A stretch of DNA of 64,000 nucleotides, from assembly GCF_016865425.1 (NCBI RefSeq), contig NZ_AP023355.1, forward strand, positions 5,268,198-5,332,197, read 5' to 3'. This document shows positions 33,419 to 41,303 of this stretch, in pieces. This DNA is from Actinocatenispora thailandica (lineage in GTDB: Bacteria > Actinomycetota > Actinomycetes > Mycobacteriales > Micromonosporaceae). The first letter of the stretch is position 1. The number at the start of each line of letters is the position of its first letter. Position numbers and translations under genes: made by a program. The notes beneath the pieces were generated by a model, which saw only the letters and a list, made by a program, of their open reading frames with translations, was not told the DNA's origin and made no database searches.

Positions 33419-35530
33419 TCAACCGAGCGTCCGGCTGGACGAGCCGACCGGCTCGACCGGGCCCGCCTCGGGCTCCCGGGACAGCCGCCCCGGCCACCAG
33501 ATGCGCCGGCCGATGTCCAGGTTCAGGGCGGTGACCAGGATCGACCGTACGACGATCGTGTCGAGCAGCACGCCCAGTGCCACCGCGAAACCGATCTCCG
33601 CGAACGCGGTCAGCGGCAGCGTGGCGAGCACCGCGAAGGTGCCGGCGAGTACCAGGCCGGCCGAGGTGATCACCCCGCCGGTCGCGGCGAGGCCCACCAC
33701 CGCGGCCCGTCTGGTACCGACCCGGGCGGACTCCTCCCGGACCCGGGTCATCAGGAAGATGTTGTAGTCGATGCCCAGCGCGACCAGGAACACGAAGACG
33801 AACAGCGGCAGCGACGCGTCCGCCCCGCCGAAACCGAACACGTACCGGAACACCAGCGCGCTGGCGCCCAGCGCCGCGGCGAACGACAACACGACGGTGC
33901 CGATCAGGATCAGCGGACCCAGCACCGCGCGCAGCAGCAGCGCCAGGATCACGAAGACCACCGCCAGCACGATCGGGATGATCAGGTTGCGGTCGCGGAC
34001 CGCGGCCCGTTGCACGTCGAGGTTGACCGCCGTGTTGCCGCCGACCTGGGCGTGCGCGCCGGGTACCGCGTGCACCCGGGCACGGGCCCGGTCGACGGTG
34101 TCGTAGGCGGCCTGGCTGTCTGGCGCCGAGGTCAGCGTTCCGCGCAGGTAGGCGATGCCGCCGCGGCTGATCGGCGGCGTGACGGTGGCCGCGTCGATAC
34201 CCGGCGTACCGGCGAAGGCGGCGCGCACCGCGGCGGCCCGGGTGCTGTTGGCGACGACCACCACCGGGCTGCCGGCGCCGGCCGGGAAGTGCGCCGCGAG
34301 GGCCTGCTCGCCGGCCACCGAGTCCGGGTGGCCGCGGAACGACTGCGCGTTGGTCAGGCCGGTGGCGTCCAGCGTGACGAGCCCGACCGACAGCGCGGCC
34401 AGGACGAGTGCGGTGATCACCCAGGTCCGGCGCGGACGGCGGGCGATCCGGGCGCCGGTCCTGGCCCACAGCCCGCGGCTGGTCGGCTCGTCCGAGCCGT
34501 ACCGCGGGCGTGCCGGCCAGAACACCCAGCGACCGACGATGACCAGCAGGGCCGGCAGCAGCGTCAGCATCACCGCGAGCGCCACGAACACGCCGATCGC
34601 GGCGACCGGTCCCAGCCCGCGCGTCGAGTTGGTCTCCGCGACCAGCAGGCACAGCATGCCGAGCATCACGGTGCTGCCGCTGGCCAGGATCGCCGGACCG
34701 GCCCGGTGCAGCGCCACCGCCATCGCCTCGCGCCGTTGCTCGTGCCGGCGCAGTTCCTCCCGGTACCGGGCGATCAGCAGCAGCGCGTAGTCGGTACCGG
34801 CGCCGAACACCAGCACGGTGAGGATGCCCGCGCTCTGCGCGTTCACGGTCAGGTGCGCGTACCGCGCCAGCAGGTAGATCACCCCCTGCGCGACGGCGAG
34901 CGCCACCCCGGCCGACACGACCGGCAGCACCCACAGCATCGGACTGCGGTAGGTGAACAGCAGGATCACCACCACCACACCGACCGTCGCGTACAGCAGG
35001 GTGCTGTCGATGCCGGCGAACGCCTTCGACGAGTCGGCGGCGCTGCCGGCCGGCCCGGTGACGTGCACGGTCATTCCGGCCGCGCCGGTCGTGGCGATGG
35101 CCCGGATCCGGTCGACCTCGGTACCGGCCTTCGACCAGCCGTTGCTGCCGAGGTTCAGCGGGATCACGGTCTGCGCGGCCTGACCGTCGCGGGACGGTAC
35201 CGGCCCGACGACCTTGCCGTCCAGCGAGCCGAACCGGCCGAAGGCGCGCGCGTCGGCCGCCGCCTTCGCCAGGTCGGGCCGGGTCAACCCACCCGGCCGG
35301 GTGTACACCAGGACCGCGGGCAGCGTGTTGGGAGAGGTGAACCTCGACTCGGCGGCGAGCACCTGGGTGGACTCGGCGCTGCCCGGCAGCCAGGACTTCG
35401 CCTCGTTCTTCTCCACGCCGGTCAACTTGCCGGCCAGCGGGCCGGCCGCCGCCACCACGACCAGCCAGAACAGCACGACCGCGAACCTGCTCCACTTGCC
35501 GGTACCGATACGCCCGAGCGCGCGAGCCAT
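33419..35530 (-). CDS. MMPL/RND family membrane transporter
   Basis: The 703-residue protein has the two-halved RND/MMPL layout. There is an N-terminal helix (FAVVLFWLVVVAAAGPLAGK), a first outer loop, a five-helix block with VFGAGTDYALLLIARYREEL (GxxxDY proton-relay motif), then a second half with LVALGIDYNIFLMTRVREE repeating the motif. It probably exports lipids or small hydrophobic compounds by proton motive force. The start is ATG 35530 with a G-rich ribosome site. No TetR neighbour is present, though MMPL genes often have one. It is divergent from the GH76 gene. Confidence 0.92.
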   Translation of the reverse strand: MARALGRIGTGKWSRFAVVLFWLVVVAAAGPLAGKLTGVEKNEAKSWLPGSAESTQVLAAESRFTSPNTLPAVLVYTRPGGLTRPDLAKAAADARAFGRFGSLDGKVVGPVPSRDGQAAQTVIPLNLGSNGWSKAGTEVDRIRAIATTGAAGMTVHVTGPAGSAADSSKAFAGIDSTLLYATVGVVVVILLFTYRSPMLWVLPVVSAGVALAVAQGVIYLLARYAHLTVNAQSAGILTVLVFGAGTDYALLLIARYREELRRHEQRREAMAVALHRAGPAILASGSTVMLGMLCLLVAETNSTRGLGPVAAIGVFVALAVMLTLLPALLVIVGRWVFWPARPRYGSDEPTSRGLWARTGARIARRPRRTWVITALVLAALSVGLVTLDATGLTNAQSFRGHPDSVAGEQALAAHFPAGAGSPVVVVANSTRAAAVRAAFAGTPGIDAATVTPPISRGGIAYLRGTLTSAPDSQAAYDTVDRARARVHAVPGAHAQVGGNTAVNLDVQRAAVRDRNLIIPIVLAVVFVILALLLRAVLGPLILIGTVVLSFAAALGASALVFRYVFGFGGADASLPLFVFVFLVALGIDYNIFLMTRVREESARVGTRRAAVVGLAATGGVITSAGLVLAGTFAVLATLPLTAFAEIGFAVALGVLLDTIVVRSILVTALNLDIGRRIWWPGRLSREPEAGPVEPVGSSSRTLG

Positions 35531-35836
35531 CACAGCCCCCCGGTGTCGTCGCGCCCGCCCCCGACCGAGCCCGGGCACCTTCCCGGTCATCGTGGGCCCG
35601 ATCCGTCCCGGTTCCCATCGGCCGTCCGGCCGCCCCCACCCGGACCGGCCGCCCGAACCATGCCCGCTCCGAGCCTCGAACGGCGCCGATGCCGGGACGA
35701 TGCCGGCCTGGTCGGGACGGACGGTGTGCGGCACCGGTTGTCCCGCACTCCGGACGTTTTGTTGCGTTCGCGACGCTTCTCCCGAACTACAACGGGTGGC
35801 GCAGCTGCGCCTGCCACCGGAGCGAAGGAGAACCGT
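35531..35836. other. 306-bp divergent region, MMPL / GH76
   Basis: No gene is seen. It must contain the promoters of the MMPL transporter (leftward) and the GH76 gene (rightward, with GAAGGAGA before its ATG). The AT-richer stretch around 35754-35790 is the most promoter-like part. I saw no clear operator. Confidence 0.4.
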
Positions 35837-37732
35837 ATGCGAAGACTCGCCATCCGTCAGGCCGGGCGCCTGCTGGCCGGGCTGATGATCCTGCTGGCCG
35901 TGTGCACCGCCGCGACGCCGGCGTCGGCCTCCGCCCACCGGGCGGGCTCCGGTGCCACCGCCGTCGCACGCTCCCGGGTCGCGGCCGACGTCCTGATGCA
36001 CTCGTACGACCCGGTCAAGGCATGGTGGCCGTCGAGCTGGTGGAACTCCGCCGTCGCGCTGCAGACCGTCGGCGACTACATGCAGCGCACCGGGGACCGC
36101 AGGTTTCTCCCTCAGCTGGACAACACGTTCGAGAAGGACAAGGGCCCCTTCCCGCCGGGCGTGCTGTCCGGCGACCCGCTGCTGGGCAACTTCACCAGCC
36201 GGGCGATCGACGACTCCGAGTGGTGGGGGTTGACCTGGGTCGAGGCGTACGACCTCACCGGCAACCGGAAGTACCTGGACATGGCGACGACCATCGCCAG
36301 CTACGCCTATGGGTACTGGGACCCGGGCACCTGCGGTGGCGGCGTGTGGTGGAACGCCGAGAAGACCTACAAGAACGCCGTCACCAACGGTCTGTTCATC
36401 CGGCTCACCGCCGAGTTGCACAACCGGATCCCGGGTGACCGCACCTGGCTCGCGCGCGCCACGACGGCGTGGAACTGGTTCACCGGCTCCGGGATGATCA
36501 ACTCCTCCGGCCTGGTCAACGACGGGCTGACCGATTCCTGTCAGAGCAACGGGCAGACGGTCTGGAGCTACAACCAGGGCCTTGCCATCGGCGCCGGGCT
36601 GGAGCTGTGGCGGGCCACCCACGACCGGTCGGTGCTGGCCACCGCGCGGCGCCTCGCCGACGCCGCGATCGCCTCCCCGTCGCTGGTTGACAACGATGTC
36701 TTACACGAGTCCTGCGATGCCACCGACCGCACCTGCGACGACAACGGCAAGCAGTTCAAGGGCATCTTCATGCGGTACCTGATGGACGCCGCCGACACCA
36801 CGCACGATCCGCGCTACACCCGGTTCGTCCAGCGGCAGGCCGCGAGCATCTGGACGGCCGACCGCAACGCCGGCGACCAGCTGGGCGAGCGCTGGTCCGG
36901 CCCGACCAGCGACGCCGCCCCGAACGCGTTCGACTGGCGCACCCAGGCCAGCGCTCTGAGCGCGCTGATCGCCGCCGTTCCACGGCCAGCGCCACGGTGG
37001 TCGCTGTCGGCCACCCTGTCACCGGCCATGCCGGTGGTCATTCCCGCCGCCAGCAAGCCGACCCGGCTGGCCCTGACCCTGACCGTCCTGGCGACCTCAC
37101 CCGGCCCGGCACCGATGAACGTACGGGTCGGCACCGCCGGACCCGCCGGATGGACGGTCACCGCCGCACACGACTCGATCGCCCTGCACCCCAACGGCAG
37201 CGCCGATCCGGCCCGAGGCAGCATCCCGATGACCGTGCAGGTACCGGCCGACGCGGTGGACGGCCATCACCGGGTCACCGCCACGGTCCGGGCGGGTCCG
37301 GGCCTCACCTTCCGGGCAACGGCGGACATCCTCGTCACCCACACCATCGACTTCGACACCGGTACCGCGGCCGAACTGACGTGGATGTTCGACGCCGACG
37401 GCTCGCAGAGCAACGGAGTGCGCAACCGCTTCGCCGACAACGACCACTACTTCGTCTACAAGTTCCCGCTGCCGTCCGACACCAGCCGGGCCAGCGCCAC
37501 GCTCGCGATCGACAACGAATTCCTGGTCCAGGTCAGCCCGGACGGCACGCAGTGGACCACCGTACTGAAGGAGGACCGGCAGATCCACGACGGCTCGAAC
37601 AAGGCCGACCGCACGATCGACCTCACGCCCTACCTCGGGCCGGACAAGGCGGTCTACGTCCGCGTCTCGGACGCCTTCCCGCAGGACGGCTGGGGCGGCC
37701 GGATCTCGCACGTCGCGGTGGACTTCGGCTGA
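35837..37732 (+). CDS. Secreted glycoside hydrolase family 76 (alpha-1,6-mannanase-like)
   Basis: The 631-residue protein has a Sec signal (MRRLAIRQAGRLLAGLMILL through ASAHR), then a GH76 (alpha/alpha)6 barrel of about 350 residues containing the Asp-Asp pair at residues 125-126 in SRAIDDSEWWGLTWVEAYDL, typical of catalytic GH76 residues, plus CGGGVWWNAEKTYKNAVTNG. The C-terminal 250 residues hold NEW3-like and discoidin-like beta domains for substrate or wall binding. It likely cuts alpha-1,6-mannan outside the cell. The start is ATG 35837 with GAAGGAGA upstream. A strong terminator follows at 37747. Confidence 0.9.
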   Translation: MRRLAIRQAGRLLAGLMILLAVCTAATPASASAHRAGSGATAVARSRVAADVLMHSYDPVKAWWPSSWWNSAVALQTVGDYMQRTGDRRFLPQLDNTFEKDKGPFPPGVLSGDPLLGNFTSRAIDDSEWWGLTWVEAYDLTGNRKYLDMATTIASYAYGYWDPGTCGGGVWWNAEKTYKNAVTNGLFIRLTAELHNRIPGDRTWLARATTAWNWFTGSGMINSSGLVNDGLTDSCQSNGQTVWSYNQGLAIGAGLELWRATHDRSVLATARRLADAAIASPSLVDNDVLHESCDATDRTCDDNGKQFKGIFMRYLMDAADTTHDPRYTRFVQRQAASIWTADRNAGDQLGERWSGPTSDAAPNAFDWRTQASALSALIAAVPRPAPRWSLSATLSPAMPVVIPAASKPTRLALTLTVLATSPGPAPMNVRVGTAGPAGWTVTAAHDSIALHPNGSADPARGSIPMTVQVPADAVDGHHRVTATVRAGPGLTFRATADILVTHTIDFDTGTAAELTWMFDADGSQSNGVRNRFADNDHYFVYKFPLPSDTSRASATLAIDNEFLVQVSPDGTQWTTVLKEDRQIHDGSNKADRTIDLTPYLGPDKAVYVRVSDAFPQDGWGGRISHVAVDFG

Positions 37733-37746
37733 GGTCGCCGCACCCG

Positions 37747-37780
37747 CCTCGGTCCCGGCCGCGAAGGGCCGGGACCGAGG
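37747..37780. terminator. Bidirectional GC-rich terminator hairpin
   Basis: CCTCGGTCCCGGCC and GGCCGGGACCGAGG form a perfect 14-bp stem around a 6-base loop. It lies 14 bp after the GH76 stop and 31 bp before the convergent RNase Z stop, ideal for ending both transcripts. Confidence 0.85.
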
Positions 37781-37811
37781 GCCGCGCCCGATCGCGAGCG
37801 GGCGGTTCGGG

Positions 37812-38726
37812 TCAGCGGCGCCGAGGCACCGGGACGCGGTCCAGGTCGGCGGCGACCACGACGGTGCCGTCGAAGTAGCGGGCCGCCTCCGCCCCGAAGG
37901 CGGCGGGATCGTCGTACCGCTGCGAGAAGTGCGTCAGCACCAGGGTCCGGACGCCGCACTCGGCGGCGGCACGGGCGGCCTGCCCGGCGGTCAGGTGCCC
38001 GTACCCGGCGGCGAGGTCGGCGTCCGCGTCCAGGAACGTCGACTCGACCACCGCCAGGTCCGCGTCGTCGAGCAGGGCGGACACCCCGTCGCAGAGCCGG
38101 GTGTCCATCACGAACGCGAACCGTTGGCCGGGCCGGCGTTCGCTCACCTCGGCGAGGGTCACGGTGCGCCCGTCGAGCTGAACGCTGCCGTCGGTCTGCA
38201 ACCGGCTGATCTGGGCCCCGCGCAGGCCCGCCGCAGCCAGCCGGTCGGGCAGCATCCGGCGCCCGTCCGGCTCCTCGATCCGGTACCCGAACGACTCCAC
38301 CAGGTGGTCGAGGCGCCGCGCCGTCAGGGTGCCGAACGCACCGGTCGCGATCACCCCGTCGGAGGAGACCGGCGTCTCGCGCAGCTCGGTCGTCTCGTGG
38401 TACACCGAGGCGTACCGCAACCGGGCGAAGAACTCCCGCCCGCTCGCTGGATAGTACGCATCCACCGGATGCCGGACCCGGTCCAGCGACAGCCGCTGCA
38501 GCACGCCCGGTACGCCGAGGCAGTGGTCGCCGTGGAAGTGCGTCAGGCACAGCCGCGTGATGTCGGAGGCGGCGAGCCGGGCGTGCGCGAGCTGGCGCTG
38601 AGTGCCGTCGCCCGGATCGAACAGGAACCCCTCGCCGTCCCATCGCAGCAGGTAGCCGTTGTGGTTGCGGGCCCGGGTCGGCACCTGGCTCGCGGTGCCC
38701 AGCACGGCCAGCTCACGAAGCGACAT
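37812..38726 (-). CDS. rnz: Ribonuclease Z
   Basis: The 304-residue protein has the metallo-beta-lactamase signature [20 protein letters not shown] and later zinc ligands in [10 protein letters not shown] and [13 protein letters not shown]-terminal [20 protein letters not shown] is the tRNase Z start. It processes tRNA 3' ends endonucleolytically in the cytoplasm. The size fits the short bacterial form. ATG 38726 starts the frame. The RibD-like reductase gene lies upstream on the same strand, 80 bp away. Confidence 0.9.
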   Translation of the reverse strand: MSLRELAVLGTASQVPTRARNHNGYLLRWDGEGFLFDPGDGTQRQLAHARLAASDITRLCLTHFHGDHCLGVPGVLQRLSLDRVRHPVDAYYPASGREFFARLRYASVYHETTELRETPVSSDGVIATGAFGTLTARRLDHLVESFGYRIEEPDGRRMLPDRLAAAGLRGAQISRLQTDGSVQLDGRTVTLAEVSERRPGQRFAFVMDTRLCDGVSALLDDADLAVVESTFLDADADLAAGYGHLTAGQAARAAAECGVRTLVLTHFSQRYDDPAAFGAEAARYFDGTVVVAADLDRVPVPRRR

Positions 38727-38806
38727 GGCGCGACCCTACGACGCCGCCGGATCCCGGCTTCGTGGTGCTCGGCGATCCGGGTCTGCCATCGCTGCACCGG
38801 CGCGGC

Positions 38807-39364
38807 TCAGCGGGTGCGGTAGCGGGCGTGGATCATGCCGCTGTCGAAGGTGCGTTCCTCGACGAGTTCGAGATCCAGGCGCACCCCGTCCGGGAAGAAC
38901 CGCTTGCCGCCACCGACCACGCTGGTGGTGACGAACAGGTGGTACTCGTCGACCAGGCCGGCCGCGATCGCCTGGGCCGCAAGGTTCGGACCGTCCACGG
39001 TCAGATCGCGGTCGGACTCGGCCTTGAGCGCGCGCACCGCATCCGGATCGAAGCTCCGCTCGATCCTGGTCCTCGCACTGGACACCGACTGCAGCGTCGT
39101 GGAGTACACGACCTTCTCCGCTGCCTGCCAGTCGCGCGCGTACTGCACGATGTGCGGCGGCAGGTCGGGCTGGCTGTGCGCGGTCTCCCAGTAGACCATC
39201 GTCTCGTACATCCGCCTGCCGTACAGGTAGGTGCCGACGGGACGGTAGAGGTCGTTGATGAAGGTGTGTACCTCCGGGTCCTCGGCGCCGGTGCCGAGGC
39301 CGCCCTCGGCCGCCTCGGCGTAGCCGTCGAGCGAGGTGATCATCGAGTAGATGAGCTTCGCCAT
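38807..39364 (-). CDS. Dihydrofolate reductase family (RibD C-terminal-like) protein
   Basis: The 185-residue protein matches the RibD_C/DHFR-like family: KLIYSMITSLDGYAEAAEGG at the start, LYGRRMYETMVYWE, a DLTVDGPNLAAQAIAAGLVD segment corresponding to the nucleotide-binding loop, and DEYHLFVTTSVVGGGKRFFP. It probably reduces a small molecule with NADPH, but is not a folate reductase by sequence pattern alone. GGAGGAGA lies before ATG 39364. It is co-oriented with RNase Z and the zinc-finger gene. Confidence 0.9.
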   Translation of the reverse strand: MAKLIYSMITSLDGYAEAAEGGLGTGAEDPEVHTFINDLYRPVGTYLYGRRMYETMVYWETAHSQPDLPPHIVQYARDWQAAEKVVYSTTLQSVSSARTRIERSFDPDAVRALKAESDRDLTVDGPNLAAQAIAAGLVDEYHLFVTTSVVGGGKRFFPDGVRLDLELVEERTFDSGMIHARYRTR

Positions 39365-39521
39365 CCGTCTCCTCCAGATCCGAACACGCGTCAGCCGCTC
39401 GCAAACGCTGCAAGTGGTGACGTCCGCGCGGCCCGGAACTCATCGGTCGGCTGGCCGACCGGTCCGCGAACTCCCGGCGAACCGTGCCTCCCAGCGTTCG
39501 CTGACCCGGCGGCAGCGTGGG

Positions 39522-39848
39522 CTACGAGCAGGTGATGCAGCAACGTGCGGCCGGCCTGGCGGCAAGCCGTTCCTCGGCGATCGGCTGCCCGCACCGTTCG
39601 CAGACGCCATAGGACCCTGCGTCGACCCGGCGCAGCGCGGCGTCGATCTCGCCGATCCGTTCCCGCGTGGCGGCCAGCAGCGCGGTCAGCTGGGCGCGTT
39701 CGAAGCCGATGGTGGCGCCCTCCGGGTCGTGCTCGTCGTCGGCGTTCGAATCGCGTGATGCCACGAACAACTCGGTCAGCTCCCGGTCCAGCGTCGCCGC
39801 CTCGATCGCTGCGCTTGCACGCAGTCGCAGCAGCTCGTCCCGGATCAC
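39522..39848 (-). CDS. TraR/DksA family zinc-finger protein
   Basis: The 108-residue protein has a helical coiled-coil N-terminal half (VIRDELLRLRASAAIEAATL) and a C-terminal four-cysteine finger: YGVCERCGQPIAEERLAARP then CCITC. The DDEHDPEGAT tip resembles, but does not match exactly, the acidic DksA tip. It may modulate RNA polymerase, as small actinobacterial DksA-like proteins do. GTG 39848 lacks a ribosome site; TACGCT six bases before it suggests a leaderless mRNA. Confidence 0.85.
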   Translation of the reverse strand: MIRDELLRLRASAAIEAATLDRELTELFVASRDSNADDEHDPEGATIGFERAQLTALLAATRERIGEIDAALRRVDAGSYGVCERCGQPIAEERLAARPAARCCITCS

Positions 39849-40053
39849 CGTGCCAGCGTAGCGATCTGCGGTGTGCTCATGGCGCCGTCGCTGCCGGACC
39901 GCCGCGACATGTCGGGTTCGCGGTGAAACCAAACCGGCCGCGCACGCTGAGGGTGATCGCCACCTTCGCGACGCCACCACGCAGCACGCACGCGGCAGGC
40001 GGCTCCGGCTGCCGCCCCGTCGGACGGGGTGAAGCCACGTGGCCGCCCCGAGG

Positions 40054-40470
40054 TCACCGGGTGGCGGGGGCCGGGGGCGCGGTGGTCGTGCGGGTCTCGC
40101 GCAGGGTGAGCAGGCCGGTGAGGACGACCAGCGCCGCGGTCAGGCCGTGCACGGCGAACGCGACGGCCGCCGAACCGTGGTGGGCGAGCACGGTGGTCAT
40201 GTCGCCGAGCGGGGTGAGGGCCGTGGCCAGCAGCACCCAGCCCAGGGCGCGGCGGTGACCGGTCACCAGCAGGATGGCCAGTACCAGACCGGACACGATG
40301 TCGCGGATGCCCTTGAGGATCAGGAAGCCGTCGCCGTCGCCGGAGGGCCAGTGCGGCAGGCCGAACCCCGGCGCCGTGGTTTCCGGCGTGAGCACGTAGC
40401 TCACCCCGACGTACCCGATGAACAGGATGCCGGCGGTGATCAGGACGGTGTTGACGGTCTTGCGGGACAT
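40054..40470 (-). CDS. DUF4267-like membrane protein
   Basis: The 138-residue protein has four predicted membrane helices (VNTVLITAGILFIGYVGVSY; KGIRDIVSGLVLAILLVTG; ALGWVLLATALTPLGDMTTV; AVAFAVHGLTAALVVLTGLL) and matches the DUF4267/DoxX-like small membrane family by pattern. The function is unknown. ATG 40470 is preceded by AAGGAGA. It lies 78 bp downstream of the hemerythrin gene on the same strand and may be co-transcribed with it. Confidence 0.78.
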   Translation of the reverse strand: MSRKTVNTVLITAGILFIGYVGVSYVLTPETTAPGFGLPHWPSGDGDGFLILKGIRDIVSGLVLAILLVTGHRRALGWVLLATALTPLGDMTTVLAHHGSAAVAFAVHGLTAALVVLTGLLTLRETRTTTAPPAPATR

Positions 40471-40548
40471 GGTCGTCTCCTTGCTTGGTTCGGATGAGAG
40501 CCAGCGGCTCGGCCAGGCCACGCCGGGTACGAGCCGGGGTGGGGTGGT

Positions 40549-41190
40549 TCAGGCCGCGCGGACGCGGCGGATGTGGCGGGCATAGCGGGGGCGGCCGATC
40601 AGGTGCCAGAAGCCGCGTACCGGTGCGGGAAGGACGGACAGCAGCAGGGCCCGCTCGGCGGGATCCGCATCCTCCAGGACCAGACCGAACAGCGTCAGCA
40701 GGGTCGTTTTGGGAGTGTTGGCCACCAGGTGAGTGCCCAGCGAGGCCCATTCCTGCTCGGTGATGTGCTGCGCGGCGAGCGGCAGCAGGGTGGTCTCCTC
40801 GTCGTCGAGGTGTTCGAGCAGTACCGCCCAGTGGTCGGCGAGGGCCGCCACGACGGTGTCGCGTTCGGTGACCGCGGCGGTGGCCTCCCAGGCGGGCATC
40901 GCCGCGTCCAGCCGGGTCAGCGTCGCCGCGATCCGTTCGTGCTGGGCCTCCATCCGCAGGATCACCTCGGCCTCCAGGTCGACCCGGGACAGCAGCGGCG
41001 GCCACAGCAGCTCGTCCTCACCCTCGCTGTGGTTGTGCAGTCCGAGCCGGTAGTCGCGGAAGTGGTCGGCGAGCACCCTGGCGCGGGCGGTGTCGCCCGG
41101 GGCGACCGCCGAGACCAGCTCGATCAGCAGCCGCGACTCCCGGCGGAAGGCGCGGTGGACGATTTCCATGTCCTGGGTGTTGACGGTCAT
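40549..41190 (-). CDS. Hemerythrin domain protein
   Basis: The 213-residue protein has a hemerythrin bundle with ligand-type residues in MEIVHRAFRRESRLLIELVS, LHNHSEGEDELLWPPLL, EAQHERIAATL and HLDDEETTLLPLAAQHI. The C-terminal 60 residues parallel the tail of the 12750-13370 paralogue (a DADPAERALLLSVLP segment). It would bind di-iron and respond to O2, NO or peroxide. GCAGGAG lies before ATG 41190. It is divergent from the BTAD regulator, and the intergenic region holds three TTGGA direct repeats. Confidence 0.88.
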   Translation of the reverse strand: MTVNTQDMEIVHRAFRRESRLLIELVSAVAPGDTARARVLADHFRDYRLGLHNHSEGEDELLWPPLLSRVDLEAEVILRMEAQHERIAATLTRLDAAMPAWEATAAVTERDTVVAALADHWAVLLEHLDDEETTLLPLAAQHITEQEWASLGTHLVANTPKTTLLTLFGLVLEDADPAERALLLSVLPAPVRGFWHLIGRPRYARHIRRVRAA

Positions 41191-41240
41191 TTGGCTCCTG
41201 CCTTTCCTGCGTTCGACGTGGTGAGACTGCTCCCGGGCGG

Positions 41241-41269
41241 TTGGAAGGCACTTGGAGCCGACTTGGCGT
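41241..41269 (+). promoter_or_regulatory. Three 11-bp-spaced TTGGA direct repeats (SARP-box-like)
   Basis: TTGGAAG (41241), TTGGAGC (41252) and TTGGCGT (41263) are heptamers with 4-bp spacers, an exact 11-bp period. SARP/BTAD regulators are known to bind such heptameric direct repeats. The site lies directly upstream of a BTAD regulator gene and of the divergent hemerythrin gene, so auto-regulation is suggested. Confidence 0.65.
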
Positions 41270-41303
41270 GCTGCTCGCGACCGCGCATACGATGTGCCAG
41301 GTC

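Noticed and set aside
33014-35836. Plus-strand open frame running into the GH76 gene
   Set aside because: The part before 35837 is opposite the MMPL gene and has no protein-like features; GH76 has its own signal peptide and ribosome site.
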